Below are positions 1 through 8,740 of a DNA stretch of 64,000 nucleotides, piece by piece; position 1 is the stretch's first letter, and every line of letters begins with the position of its first letter. Below the pieces are notes generated by a model. It saw only the letters and a list, made by a program, of their open reading frames with translations, was not told where the DNA came from and ran no database searches. Position numbers and translations under genes: made by a program. Source of the DNA: Phycisphaeraceae bacterium (GTDB taxonomy: Bacteria > Planctomycetota > Phycisphaerae > Phycisphaerales > UBA1924); assembly GCA_015200025.1 (NCBI GenBank), contig CP054186.1, positions 2,368,001 through 2,432,000 of the forward strand. The letters run 5' to 3'.

Positions 1-2
1 GT

Positions 3-575
3 TTCACGCTGGTGGAGGTGCTGGTGGTGGTCGTGGTGGTGGGGGTGTTGCTGGGGATCGCGCTGCCGTGGCTGGCGGGGGCGAGGCGTGAGGGGCGTGT
101 GGTGGCGTGCATGGGGAACCTGAGGTCGCTGGGGATGGCGGTGGAGTCGCACATGGACCGGTCGGGTGGCGTGCTGCCGCTGGCGTTGGCGACGGCGAGC
201 GTGCGCGACGGGGAGCTGGCGCCGTTCGAGGAGATCTCGGCGTACCTGGAGGCGCCGCTGCCGAGGCTGTCGGCGTCGGGCGGGGTGGAGACGGGCCCGC
301 CGTATGTGTGCCCGTCGGACCGGTCGTACGCGGTGGAACACGGGTTCAGTTACGGGTACGGGCCGATGGATTTCATGCGGATCAGTTACACGGCGGACCC
401 GGCGCGGGACGTGACGGCGTATTTCCGGCGGACGGGGGTCTCGGACCCGATCCTGCTGGACGTGTGGGGGTTTCATCGGCGTCGCGGGCCGATCGAGGGC
501 CCGAACCATGGTGGGCCGTCGGGGAAGAACGGGTGGTGCATGGACGGGAGCGTTCGGCGGGACGTCGGGCATTGA
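3..575 (+). CDS. Prepilin-like N-terminal methylation-motif protein (5' partial)
   Basis: The reading frame is already open at the window edge and starts with FTLVEVLVVV, the conserved segment just after the prepilin peptidase cleavage site, so only the short positively charged leader is missing. A hydrophobic helix of about 20 residues follows, then a soluble domain with the Cys/Gly/Tyr-rich ending GPNHGGPSGKNGWCMDGS that resembles the C-terminal H-x-G-x-x-N-x-x-x-x-D-G-S pattern of planctomycete pseudopilins. Such proteins are inner-membrane anchored and either assemble into type II secretion/type IV pilus-like fibres or act as surface proteins; the substrate is unknown. The family call is firm, the role is not. 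Confidence 0.8.
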   Translation, partial: FTLVEVLVVVVVVGVLLGIALPWLAGARREGRVVACMGNLRSLGMAVESHMDRSGGVLPLALATASVRDGELAPFEEISAYLEAPLPRLSASGGVETGPPYVCPSDRSYAVEHGFSYGYGPMDFMRISYTADPARDVTAYFRRTGVSDPILLDVWGFHRRRGPIEGPNHGGPSGKNGWCMDGSVRRDVGH

Positions 576-689
576 TCGCGGGCGCGTTCGTTCGCCGGGG
601 ATTTTGGGTCTTCGAGCGGGCAAGGGTGCGCCGGTGCGCAGCGGGGGTGGGCGGCGCGCGGGTGGGGGATGGATCGCGGAGGATGAGGC

Positions 690-718
690 TTGACACGGGG
701 TGTGCGGCGCGTTAGACC
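690..718 (+). promoter_or_regulatory. Sigma-70-type promoter for the dockerin-repeat protein
   Basis: TTGACA at 690-695 and TAGACC at 713-718 are 17 nt apart. The -35 box lies in GCTTGACAC, which is also found at the G-tract promoter at 6.6 kb. Transcription would start near 725 and leave a leader of about 135 nt before the ATG at 861. Prediction from sequence only. Confidence 0.5.
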
Positions 719-860
719 GGGTGCATCGCGGGTTCTCCGCGTGTCGGCCCTGCTCGTGGGTCGCTGACAACTCGGGGGCGTTGAACGCCACGGTCCGCGT
801 GCGCGGGTGTTCCGTGCGCCGTGCCGTGGGCGTTGTGTCGGGTACGACAGGAGGTTCGCC

Positions 861-1928
861 ATGGGAATCGATCGGGTCCGGATCGGGGTGGCGGCGTTGG
901 GTCTGTGCGGGGCGAGCGTTTCGGCGCTGGGGCAGTACGTGCAGGACTTTGACGGGCTGCTCAACGGGTATCTGACGGGCCAGGACGGGTTTTTCATCCC
1001 GGTGGCGGGGTCGCTGGATTTCAGCGTGGCGAACTACAACGACGCGGGGTTGTTCAACATCCCGCAGAACCCGACGGGTGGGAGCAAGTGCATCGTGGGT
1101 CACGCGTTCGGCGGGTTTGCGCGTGCGGAGCGTGCGTTCGACTGGTCGGCGTCGGACCACTGGCTGTGGGCGTTCGACGTGTACTGCGTGAACACGACGG
1201 GGAACCCGCAGAGCAACGCGGGGTCGGTGAGCGTGCAGCCGTTCGGGGCGGCGGGGACGCCGCTGACGCGTGGGTTTATCAATCTTTTGTACTTTGATAC
1301 GAACGCGGACCCGGGGACGGACGTTGACGTGGCGTGGACGTATTACCGCTCGGACGGCACGACGGACGGTGGATTTTATAACCCGGACGACGCGAGGCAG
1401 ACGTGGCCGGACGGGCCGTTCTCGGATATGAGGATGGGCCGGTGGTACCGGGTGGAGATGAACTTCGCGTTCTCGACGGGTCGGATCTACCGGATGGCGG
1501 TCCGGGACCTGTCGACGGGGTCGTCGTGCGACGAGTATTTCCCGACGGTGGATGACGATTGGCACATCGCGGGCGGGGCGACACAGACGGCGCCGAACGG
1601 GACGCCGCTGACGGCGATGCCGACGGCGTTCCGGTTTTTCACGGGCGGCGGGACGACGGGCGAGTACGGGAATCTGCTGGCGTACGACAACGTGGCGTTC
1701 GTGCCTCAGGCGGGGCCGCCGGAGCCGGGGTGGTGCCCGAGCGGGTGCCCGGCGGACTTCAACGACGACGGGTTCCTCGATTTCTTCGACCTCGACGCGT
1801 ACATCGCGTGCTTCGAGGGCGAGGGGTGCCCGGACGGGAAGGACGCGGACTTCAACGGCGACGGGTTCATCGACTTCTTTGATGCGGACGCGTACCTGGA
1901 GGCGTTCGAGCTGGGGTGCGGGGAGTAG
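861..1928 (+). CDS. Secreted protein with C-terminal dockerin-like EF-hand repeats
   Basis: The ATG at 861 is chosen because a purine-rich AGGAGG lies just upstream and the protein then begins with a clean signal peptide (MGIDRVRIGVAALGLCGASV, predicted cleavage after SALG). The mature part (about 330 residues) has no domain I recognise; its Asn/Asp/Gly/aromatic-rich make-up suggests a beta-sandwich or jelly-roll surface protein. Residues about 300-350 hold two copies of a DFN(D/G)DGF(L/I)DFFD block, the Ca-binding loop of dockerin-type/EF-hand repeats common at the C-termini of planctomycete exported proteins. Four Cys flank the repeats. Probably exported and Ca-stabilised; the ligand is unknown. 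Confidence 0.75.
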   Translation: MGIDRVRIGVAALGLCGASVSALGQYVQDFDGLLNGYLTGQDGFFIPVAGSLDFSVANYNDAGLFNIPQNPTGGSKCIVGHAFGGFARAERAFDWSASDHWLWAFDVYCVNTTGNPQSNAGSVSVQPFGAAGTPLTRGFINLLYFDTNADPGTDVDVAWTYYRSDGTTDGGFYNPDDARQTWPDGPFSDMRMGRWYRVEMNFAFSTGRIYRMAVRDLSTGSSCDEYFPTVDDDWHIAGGATQTAPNGTPLTAMPTAFRFFTGGGTTGEYGNLLAYDNVAFVPQAGPPEPGWCPSGCPADFNDDGFLDFFDLDAYIACFEGEGCPDGKDADFNGDGFIDFFDADAYLEAFELGCGE

Positions 1929-1970
1929 GGGGGCGGGTTTCCTGTGCGGTGCGGTGTGGGTGATTCCGGG

Positions 1971-1997
1971 GCGGGGAGGTCGACCGGGCCTCCCCGC
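1971..1997 (+). terminator. Hairpin after the dockerin-repeat gene
   Basis: GCGGGGAGG (1971-1979) and CCTCCCCGC (1989-1997) form a perfect 9-bp stem with a 9-nt loop, 42 nt after the stop codon. There is no long T-tract, so this is a likely but not classical terminator. Confidence 0.5.
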
Positions 1998-2050
1998 CCA
2001 CTTTGCACGACGGAAGGTCGAGGGGTCGGCGTGGGGTGGCGTCGGTGTGG

Positions 2051-2056
2051 TACGCT
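2051..2056 (+). promoter_or_regulatory. -10 element of a probable leaderless promoter (doxX-like)
   Basis: TACGCT ends exactly 6 nt before the ATG at 2063, which puts the expected transcription start on or next to the start codon. The same spacing recurs at 9408, 12682, 15656 (+ strand) and 15635, 19330 (- strand). There is no convincing Shine-Dalgarno sequence. Confidence 0.5.
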
Positions 2057-2062
2057 TGGGGC

Positions 2063-2512
2063 ATGATGCGATGGCTGACCGGGACTTCGGCGGTGGGCGT
2101 GGACGTGTGCCTTCTGGTGCTGCGGGTGGCGTTCGGGGGGATGATGCTCCTGGGGCACGGGGTGCCGAAGATTCAGAAGTTCGGCGGGTCGATGTCGACG
2201 TTCCCGGATCCGCTGGGGATCGGGGGGACGGTGTCGTTCCTCGGGGCGGTGGGGAGCGAGGTGGTGTGCGCGGGGATGGTGGTGGTGGGGCTGTTGACGC
2301 GGGCGGCGGCGCTGCCGCTGGTGTTCACGATGGGCGTGGCGGCGATCGTGGTGCACAAGAACGATGGGTTCTTCATGAGCGGCGTGGGCGGGGCGAAGGA
2401 GCCGGCGGTGATGTATTTGGCGGTGTTCGCGGCGATCGCGCTGGCGGGCCCCGGGCGGTTGTCGGCGGACCACGCGGTGTTCGGGAAGAAGCGGAGGCCG
2501 GCGGAGGGCTGA
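2063..2512 (+). CDS. DoxX-family membrane protein
   Basis: A 149-aa, almost wholly hydrophobic protein with four predicted helices and the DoxX hallmark segment R-V-A-F-G-x-x-M-x-x-H-G-x-x-K near residues 17-33 (LLGHGVPKIQKF). DoxX proteins are inner-membrane proteins linked to thiol/redox homeostasis or quinone-dependent systems, but the family is broad and the reaction here cannot be named. The ATG at 2063 is preferred to an upstream in-frame start because it follows the 6-nt leaderless spacing and lies where the homologous region begins. The gene is convergent with glnS, with 12 nt between the stop codons. Confidence 0.8.
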   Translation: MMRWLTGTSAVGVDVCLLVLRVAFGGMMLLGHGVPKIQKFGGSMSTFPDPLGIGGTVSFLGAVGSEVVCAGMVVVGLLTRAAALPLVFTMGVAAIVVHKNDGFFMSGVGGAKEPAVMYLAVFAAIALAGPGRLSADHAVFGKKRRPAEG

Positions 2513-2524
2513 AGGGTGGGAGGT

Positions 2525-4366
2525 TTAGCGCTGGGGTGATTTGGCGGCGGCCTTGGCCCAGGAATCTTTGAGGGAGATGGTGCGGTTGAAGACGGGGGTG
2601 CTCGGGGTGGAGTCTTGGTCGACGCAGAAGTAGCCGAGGCGTTCGAACTGGACGCGGTCGCCGACGGTGCAGCCGTTCTCGGCGTTGGGGCGGACGCGTG
2701 CGTTGGCGAGGTCGGGTTCGAGTTTGCAGCCGTGGAGGGTGATGAGGGAATCGGGGTTGAGGTCGTCGGTGTAGTTGCCGGTGCGTTCGCCCGGGGCCTC
2801 GGCGGTGAAGAGGCGGTCGATGAGTCGGACGGTGGCGTCGAGGGCGTGGCGGGCGGAGACCCAGTGGATGGTGCCTTTGACCTTGCGTCCCGGGGAGCCG
2901 TCGGGGTTGGGTGGGGCGTCGCCGCCGCGGGTGTCGGGGTCGTAGGTGGCGTAGACGGTGCTGACGGAGCCGTCGGGGTTGGTGTCGAAGCGTGTGGCGC
3001 GGATGAAGTAGGCCCAGCGGAGGCGGACCTCCTGTCCCGGGGCGAGGCGGAAGTATCCCTTGGGTGGGTTGGGGGAGAAGTCGTCGTGCTCGATGAAGAG
3101 TTCGCGGGCGAAGGGGACGGGGCGTGAGCCGGCGGCGGGGTCTTCGGGGTTGTTGATGCAATCGAAGGATTCGGTGCGGTCGTCGGGGTAGTTCTCGATG
3201 ACGACGCGGAGGGGTCGGAGGACGGCCATTCGCCTGGGGGCGACGCGGTTGAGGTGGTCGCGGACGGCGTTTTCGAGTCGTGCGAGGTCGATGGAGCTCT
3301 CGACCTTGGTGACGCCGATGTCTTCGCAGAAGGCGCGGATGGCCTGCGGGGTGAAGCCGCGTCGGCGGAGGCCGGAGAGGGTGGGCATGCGCGGGTCGTC
3401 CCAGCCGTGGACGACGCCGGATTCGACCATTTTGAGCAGGTTGCGTTTGCTCATGATGGTGTAGGTGGGGCGGAGCTTGGCGAACTCGATTTGCTGGGGG
3501 TGGTGGATTTTTTTCTCGGGGGGTCGCCCGTCGTTGACGGCGTCGATGAACCAGTCGTAGAGGGGTCGGTGGTTCTCGAACTCGAGGGTGCAGATGGAGT
3601 GGGTGATGCCCTCGATGGAGTCCTCGAAGCCGTGGGCCCAGTCGTACATGGGGTAGATGCACCAGCGGTCGGCGGTGTTGTGGTGGTGCTGGTGTGAGAT
3701 TCGGTAGAGGACGGGGTCTCGGAGGTTGAAGTTGGGGGAGGCGAGGTCGATCTTGGCGCGGAGGGTCATGGCGCCGTCGGGGTGCGTGCCGTCGCGCATC
3801 TCTCGGAGGAGGCGGAGTGACTCGTCGGCGGGCCGGTCGCGGTGGGGGCTGGTGGCGGGGACGCCCGGGGCTCCGCGGCGTTTGGCGACCTCGTCGGCGG
3901 AGAGCTGGCAGACGTAAGCCTTGCCTTTAAGGACGAGCTCCTCGGCGAAGGCGTACATCTGCTCGAAGTAGTTGGAGGCGAAGAAGAGGCCGCCGCCGGT
4001 GGGGGGAGAGAGGTATTCGGCCCCGAGCCAGAGGACGTCCCTGGTGATGGAATCGACGTACTCGCGTTCTTCCTTGGCGGGGTTGGTGTCGTCGAAGCGG
4101 AGGTTGAACTTGCCGTGGTACTTGCGGGCGAGGCTGAAGTTGAGGAGGATGCTCTTGGCGTGCCCGATGTGGAGGTAGCCGTTGGGCTCGGGGGGGAAGC
4201 GGGTGTGGACTTTGGGAGTGTCGGCGCGGTCGGGGTGGGTGGTCCCCCAGGCTCCCCACTTGAGCGAGGCGTTGTCGGCCTCGATGATGTCTTCGATGAA
4301 ATGGTTGGGTCGGGCGGTTGGTGACGGGGCGCCCGAGGAGGTTTCGGGCCTGCTGGTGTTGGACAT
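2525..4366 (-). CDS. glnS: Glutaminyl-tRNA synthetase
   Basis: Charges tRNA-Gln with glutamine in the cytoplasm. The 613-aa protein has the class Ic HIGH signature (YLHIGHAKS, residues 64-72), FDDTNP soon after, the KMSKS-equivalent IMSKRN in the middle, and a C-terminal beta-barrel anticodon-binding region with the usual GxKVKGTIHWVSA segment. It is slightly longer than the E. coli enzyme (about 550 aa), mostly through a Ser/Pro-rich N-terminal tail. Start at 4366 is chosen because GGAG lies 6 nt upstream; an in-frame ATG at 4378 would add four residues. Having GlnRS means direct charging of tRNA-Gln rather than sole reliance on the Glu-tRNA amidotransferase route. Confidence 0.97.
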   Translation of the reverse strand: MSNTSRPETSSGAPSPTARPNHFIEDIIEADNASLKWGAWGTTHPDRADTPKVHTRFPPEPNGYLHIGHAKSILLNFSLARKYHGKFNLRFDDTNPAKEEREYVDSITRDVLWLGAEYLSPPTGGGLFFASNYFEQMYAFAEELVLKGKAYVCQLSADEVAKRRGAPGVPATSPHRDRPADESLRLLREMRDGTHPDGAMTLRAKIDLASPNFNLRDPVLYRISHQHHHNTADRWCIYPMYDWAHGFEDSIEGITHSICTLEFENHRPLYDWFIDAVNDGRPPEKKIHHPQQIEFAKLRPTYTIMSKRNLLKMVESGVVHGWDDPRMPTLSGLRRRGFTPQAIRAFCEDIGVTKVESSIDLARLENAVRDHLNRVAPRRMAVLRPLRVVIENYPDDRTESFDCINNPEDPAAGSRPVPFARELFIEHDDFSPNPPKGYFRLAPGQEVRLRWAYFIRATRFDTNPDGSVSTVYATYDPDTRGGDAPPNPDGSPGRKVKGTIHWVSARHALDATVRLIDRLFTAEAPGERTGNYTDDLNPDSLITLHGCKLEPDLANARVRPNAENGCTVGDRVQFERLGYFCVDQDSTPSTPVFNRTISLKDSWAKAAAKSPQR

Positions 4367-4465
4367 GGCAGACTCCATGATTCGGCGGTCGCCCAGCGGC
4401 GTGCCGAGGTGGTGGGATGTGGGGTGATTGTTGGCGCGCGGGGTCTGGGTGGGGGCGGGAGGGGG

Positions 4466-6190
4466 TCAGGGGGCGATGGCGTTGACGCCTCCCCAGGCGG
4501 CGGGGTCGATGAGGACGCGGCCGGGCTCTTGGTCCCAGGGCATCATGGCGCGTGGGAAGGCGAATCGGGCGGCGGTGTGGTCGGTGTAGACGGCGGCGAC
4601 GGGGAAGAGCCCCGCGACGGCGGCCGCGGGCGAGACGGGGACGCGCCAGGTCAGGGCGCCCGAGGGATCGCGTGTGGGGGGGATGGCGTCGGGCTGGCCT
4701 TGGGAGGGCGTGAGGCGTGTGGCGGCGTCGGGGGTGAAGCGCCAGATTTCCTCGGGGGCGCCTTGGCGGCCGAGCCAGACGTGGAGCGTGCGAGGGTGAT
4801 CGGCGGTGGTGGTGGGCGGGAATCGGACGTGGAGCGCCCAGCCGTCGATGGGTCGGCGGGTGTGGGGCCGGTCGCTGGGTTCGCGGAGGAAGAGGATGAA
4901 GGGTGGGTCGATATCGAGGGGCGCGGGTTGGGCGTTCGACCATGTGGTGAGCGACCAATCGCGGAGGATCGGTGCGAGGTGGACGCCGGGGGGCGAGGCG
5001 GGGATGGGGCCGTGTGCGGCGGAGAGTCGGGCGCGCCACGGGCCGACGGAGGCGTCGAGGGCGATGGTGCGGGCGGCGGGGGACGGTTCGTCGAGGGGCG
5101 GGAGCGGGACGTCGATGGCGGCGATGGCGGCGGCGGGGACTCGTGCGAGTTGGGGGGGTTCGAAGGCGGAGAGAGGCTGGACGGAGGCGGGGAGGTCGGC
5201 ACGGGAGAGGTTGGCGGCGAGGACGCGGGTGAACGGGGCGGCGTTGGCGGCGCTGAGGCTGACGGCGTCGGAGGCGACCCACGCGACGGCGACGGGTAGT
5301 GCATCGAGCCACCGGGAGACGCGTCCGCGGCGTCGCTGGGGGTTGGAGGTGGGGTCGAGGAGGTCGGCCTGGAGGGCGTCGAGGTCGGCCTGGAGGACGG
5401 GCCAGGCGGGGGCGAGGCGGCCGTCGCCGACGTTGATCATGAGGGTGAGGCGTGCGCGGACGCGATCGAAGAGGGTTGGGTCGTCGGCGTGGAGGACGGC
5501 GAGGGCGACGCGCCAGCGCTCCTCGGCGATCTGTGCGAGGCGTTCGAGGGCGTCGTCGGGGAAGCGGTCGTCGCGGGGAGGATCGTCGGGCTGCGCGAGG
5601 GTGCCCAGGGCGAGGCGGGCGCGCCACCGGCGGAAGGGGTTGGTGGCCTCGGCGTCGGCGGCGGCGCGGAGGTCGAGGGCGGGGGTTTGGGCGTGCGGTT
5701 GCGTCCATGGGACGCTGGTGGCGACGGTGAGGGACGAGGGGAGCCAGTTGAGCGGGATGCGGGCGTCGTTGATCCAGAGCCCTTGGCCCGCGGCGTCGGT
5801 GGGGATATCGAGGATGGCGACGTCGATGTCGGCCTGGCCCGGGGGCCCCGAGAGTGGGACGCGGGTCCAGCCGGTGAGGGTGGGGAGCCAGCCGGGGTGA
5901 GCGCCTGGGGGGACGGCGGCGGGGGTGCCCGGCGCGGCGGCGAGGCGGACGACGGTGCCGGTGATGGGCCGGCCGTCGTCGAGGCGGGCGCGGAAGGCGG
6001 GGGCGTCGGGCGGGAGCCCCAGGGCGCGGGCGGGGAGGGCGAGTTGGGGGAGGTAGGGGACGTCGAGGCGGCGGTCGGGGGCGGCCTGGGCGGTGTCGGC
6101 GGGTCTGGGCTCGCGGGTGGTGGCGCAGGCGGGGATCGTCGCGGGCAGGACGACGCCGGCGAGGAGGATGAGGAACGTGCGTGCGGGCAC
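4466..6190 (-). CDS. Putative exported lipoprotein of unknown function
   Basis: A 574-aa protein beginning MPARTFLILLAGVVLPATIP followed by A-C-A, a lipobox-like signal (I-P-A-C) that would make Cys22 the lipidated residue after Lgt/LspA processing; lgt is in the same window. The rest is Pro/Ala/Asp/Arg-rich with no recognised catalytic motif. Its C-terminal third (HVWLGRQGAPEEIWRF and onward) looks like a beta-sandwich. It starts 8 nt after the stop of the upstream gene (6199-6561), so the two form an operon. Not recognised beyond that. Confidence 0.65.
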   Translation of the reverse strand: MPARTFLILLAGVVLPATIPACATTREPRPADTAQAAPDRRLDVPYLPQLALPARALGLPPDAPAFRARLDDGRPITGTVVRLAAAPGTPAAVPPGAHPGWLPTLTGWTRVPLSGPPGQADIDVAILDIPTDAAGQGLWINDARIPLNWLPSSLTVATSVPWTQPHAQTPALDLRAAADAEATNPFRRWRARLALGTLAQPDDPPRDDRFPDDALERLAQIAEERWRVALAVLHADDPTLFDRVRARLTLMINVGDGRLAPAWPVLQADLDALQADLLDPTSNPQRRRGRVSRWLDALPVAVAWVASDAVSLSAANAAPFTRVLAANLSRADLPASVQPLSAFEPPQLARVPAAAIAAIDVPLPPLDEPSPAARTIALDASVGPWRARLSAAHGPIPASPPGVHLAPILRDWSLTTWSNAQPAPLDIDPPFILFLREPSDRPHTRRPIDGWALHVRFPPTTTADHPRTLHVWLGRQGAPEEIWRFTPDAATRLTPSQGQPDAIPPTRDPSGALTWRVPVSPAAAVAGLFPVAAVYTDHTAARFAFPRAMMPWDQEPGRVLIDPAAWGGVNAIAP

Positions 6191-6198
6191 GCGAGAGC

Positions 6199-6561
6199 CT
6201 AGGTCGGGGAGTGAGGCTCGGCGAGGGAGACGGAGCGCTCGGGGTCGGGGAAGTCTCGGTAGAGGGCGCTGGTGAAGTCGGTGACCATCGAGTAGACGGG
6301 GCGGTGGAGGCGTTCGATCTCGGGGTCGCGGGTGGCGACGTGGTGGAAGGCGTCGTCGAGCTGGGCGAGGGAGTGGGCGTCGATGGCGATGTGGAACTCG
6401 GCGAGGGCGGGAGGGGAGAAACCGAACTTGCGGCGCGTGAGGCGGAACCCGGCGATGAACCCTTTCGCCTTGAGGTGGCCGAGATACGCGTGGACGGCGT
6501 GGGCGAATTCGAGGTCCTTGCGTGAATCCTTGAGGTTGACCCAGATGTTGTAAGTATTCAT
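6199..6561 (-). CDS. DUF6614-like small protein
   Basis: A 120-aa soluble protein starting MNTYNIWVNLKDSRKDLEF and having the sequence FHHVATRDPEIERLHRPVYS near residue 90. This N-terminal pattern and size match a small family of conserved bacterial proteins of unknown function that handle no known substrate (I recall it as DUF6614; the number needs a profile search). The upstream in-frame reading of nearly 500 residues is an artefact of the long open frame. It is the first gene of an operon with the lipoprotein gene and is divergent from the gene at 6688. A weak -10 (TATCCT) lies upstream on the minus strand. Confidence 0.7.
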   Translation of the reverse strand: MNTYNIWVNLKDSRKDLEFAHAVHAYLGHLKAKGFIAGFRLTRRKFGFSPPALAEFHIAIDAHSLAQLDDAFHHVATRDPEIERLHRPVYSMVTDFTSALYRDFPDPERSVSLAEPHSPT

Positions 6562-6607
6562 CTGACTTGAGGATACTCCCTTACACACGGGCGTGACGGC
6601 TTTCTGC

Positions 6608-6640
6608 TTGACACTGCGGGGGGGGGGGGGGGGGTAGACT
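6608..6640 (+). promoter_or_regulatory. Promoter with a 17-G homopolymer in its spacer
   Basis: TTGACA (6608-6613, in context GCTTGACAC) is followed by CTGC, an unbroken run of 17 G (6618-6634) and a -10-like TAGACT (6635-6640). The spacer is 21 nt, four more than the optimum. Slippage in the G-run would change the spacer and therefore promoter strength, the arrangement of classic phase-variable promoters. It reads towards the gene at 6688. The spacer length could also be affected by homopolymer error in sequencing. Confidence 0.5.
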
Positions 6641-6687
6641 GCGGCCCGAACGTTCGTTCGATGGCTATAGCTTCGGCGGAGGTCGGC

Positions 6688-7938
6688 ATGTGGGCACGGG
6701 CGGCGATTTCCATGACGGGCCGTGCTCGGGGTGTAGGGCGTCGGGCTCCAGTGGTGACGGGTTTGCTTGCGGGCGTGTGGCCCGCGTGGGTGGTGGTTGT
6801 GGCGTTGTTGATGAGTGGTGGCGGGCGGTGCGGTGTGGCGTGGGGGGCGTGTGATGGTGGGGCGGGTGGCGTGGAGCGCGGGCCGACGGAGGGGGAGGTC
6901 CGGGCGTGGATGGAACGAGAACTCGGGGCGGCGCGGGAGTTCCCGTCGTTGGGGGGCGTGGGGATCCGGTGGCGTGAGGAAGAATGGAGCGTCCTGAGCG
7001 CGGAGGAGTTGGAGGTGTTGCGGGCGCAGATTGAGGGGCGGCCTGAACATCCGAGGCGTGGCGAGGTCACGCGCGCGGATCGACAGGCGTCCTCGGGCAC
7101 GCCGGACACGATGCGTTGGGTTCTGTTCTCGGACCGCGGGATCGGCTGGAGGCTCACTCATGGGATGTCGTGGATCAATCTCACCACCGATGCGTGCGTG
7201 ACGACGGATCGGTCGTGGCGTCGGTTCGGAGATGGGATGACCGTCTACCGCCCGGAGCACGCGGATCGGCCCGATCTTGAGGTCGGGGCGGTCCCCCGCG
7301 CGGAGGAGAATGTGTTCGCGCCGAACCTGAGTTGCCTGCTCGATGGCGGGCTGCACAAGTTGGCACGCGTGCTGGAGATGAGGTTGGACCTCGTGAGTGT
7401 GTCGGGGGATCGGTGGGAGGTGATGCTGAAACACCAAGGGCCGGTGGTGTACGACGTGCGGCTGCGTGGTCGCTGGGATGGAACGTCGGGGCGGGGGTTT
7501 GTCGAGCGGTTCGAGATTCCTGAGAACGGGTACAGCCCGGAGGGGTCGGGCCTGTTCGAGGTGTACACGGGGTGGGCGTATGTTCCGGAGTTGGGGCGTT
7601 GGGTGTGCGCGCAGGTGGATCGGCATCGGCCCGACGGGCGCATGTGGCGTCGGATCGTGTTCGAGGGGGTTGTCCCGATGCCGGAGGGCGGGTGGGAGGC
7701 GTTGACGCGGATTCCGGACGGGAAAACTCCGGATGCGTTGAGCGGGCACGTGGAGGTGCGGAGCGTGAGGGATTTCCGATCCATGGAGGTCCGTGCCGCG
7801 TCGAAGGAGGGGGAGGAGGTTGTGCGGCCGATCGAGCGTCGGGCCACGGCTGGTTTTGGTGGGTGGCTTCGTCCGATCGGGTGGGGGATGCTGGCGTTGG
7901 CGGTGGTGCTGCTGGTGTGGTTGAAGGTCAGGCGGTGA
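6688..7938 (+). CDS. Membrane-anchored exported protein, unknown, linked to a pilin-like gene
   Basis: A 416-aa protein. ATG 6688 is preferred to 6661 because GGAGG sits 5 nt upstream. The N-terminal region has an Arg-rich segment then a hydrophobic helix (GLLAGVWPAWVVVVALLMSG), and the C-terminus has a second membrane helix (PIGWGMLALAVVLLVWLKV) with a basic tail, so the central 300 residues are probably periplasmic. That part has W- and D-rich beta-strand patterns (VYDVRLRGRWDG) and no motif I recognise. The next gene, 16 nt downstream, is a pilin-like protein; such pairs recur in planctomycetes, and the protein is probably exported with it. Expression may be switched by the G-tract promoter. 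Confidence 0.65.
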   Translation: MWARAAISMTGRARGVGRRAPVVTGLLAGVWPAWVVVVALLMSGGGRCGVAWGACDGGAGGVERGPTEGEVRAWMERELGAAREFPSLGGVGIRWREEEWSVLSAEELEVLRAQIEGRPEHPRRGEVTRADRQASSGTPDTMRWVLFSDRGIGWRLTHGMSWINLTTDACVTTDRSWRRFGDGMTVYRPEHADRPDLEVGAVPRAEENVFAPNLSCLLDGGLHKLARVLEMRLDLVSVSGDRWEVMLKHQGPVVYDVRLRGRWDGTSGRGFVERFEIPENGYSPEGSGLFEVYTGWAYVPELGRWVCAQVDRHRPDGRMWRRIVFEGVVPMPEGGWEALTRIPDGKTPDALSGHVEVRSVRDFRSMEVRAASKEGEEVVRPIERRATAGFGGWLRPIGWGMLALAVVLLVWLKVRR

Positions 7939-7954
7939 CGCCAAGGAGGTTGGC

Positions 7955-8725
7955 ATGGCGGGGCATCGGGGGTTTACGTTGATCGAGACGGTGCTGGTGG
8001 TCGTGATCATCGGGCTGCTTATGACGCTGATGATGCCCGGGCTCTCGGGGGTGAGGGCACGGGGTCTTGAGACGAAGACGCTGTCGAATCTGAGGTCGTC
8101 GGGGAGCCTGGTGATGTTGTACGCGGGGGATTGGCGTGAGCGGTTCCCGATCTCCCGGAGCCCGACCCTGGAGGACCGGGAGGTTGGGTGTGGTGGGGTC
8201 GTTCGGCGGCTCTCGGGGCGTTTTTATTTTTTCAACGCGGACGATTGGTACGTGGCGTTGTGCGGCGGGTATTACGAGCCCGGCGGGACCGCGGGCTTGC
8301 GGCCGGCGGAGCGCTCGCTGCACTCACCGACCGGGGTTCCCGAGGCGTTCAAGATGCCGTGCGCGTTTTTCGCGTCGCCGGAGTTCTGGGATCTTGCGTC
8401 GCGGACGGGGTCGGGGCAGTTTCGGGGTACGGCGGTGCCGGAGGTTGCCTATCCGGGCGGGAAGATGATGTTGGTGTCGGTGTATTGGCTCAGGGAGGGG
8501 CTCTCGACGCCGAGGCCGAGGTGGGGGCGTGATTGGGGTTCGTGGAGCCGTACGCCCGGGGTGATGGTGGATCTGTCGGTGCGTACGCCGGAGCTGTCGG
8601 ACTTTCGGGAGCCGGTTCGGAGCGGGGAGGGTTTGTACCCCGGGTGGGTTCACCAGCAGGATCTCGGGGAGTACCCCGGGTATCACACGGAGTGGGGTGT
8701 GCGTGGGGTTGACTTGGATTATTGA
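7955..8725 (+). CDS. Prepilin-like protein with N-terminal methylation motif
   Basis: A 256-aa protein starting MAGHRGFTLIETVLVVVIIG: a short leader ending in Gly, then F-T-L-I-E, the prepilin peptidase recognition site, and a 20-residue hydrophobic helix. The soluble part contains N-L-R-S-S-G-S-L-V-M-L-Y-A-G-D-W-R, the N-L-(R/K)-Q-x-G-x-A pattern of planctomycete type II pseudopilin-like proteins. A strong AAGGAGG lies 8 nt upstream of the ATG. It follows the membrane protein at 6688 with a 16-nt gap and is probably co-transcribed. Probable role: surface fibre or secretion-linked pseudopilin; no cargo can be assigned. Confidence 0.85.
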   Translation: MAGHRGFTLIETVLVVVIIGLLMTLMMPGLSGVRARGLETKTLSNLRSSGSLVMLYAGDWRERFPISRSPTLEDREVGCGGVVRRLSGRFYFFNADDWYVALCGGYYEPGGTAGLRPAERSLHSPTGVPEAFKMPCAFFASPEFWDLASRTGSGQFRGTAVPEVAYPGGKMMLVSVYWLREGLSTPRPRWGRDWGSWSRTPGVMVDLSVRTPELSDFREPVRSGEGLYPGWVHQQDLGEYPGYHTEWGVRGVDLDY

Positions 8726-8740
8726 GGGAAGGATGGGGCG

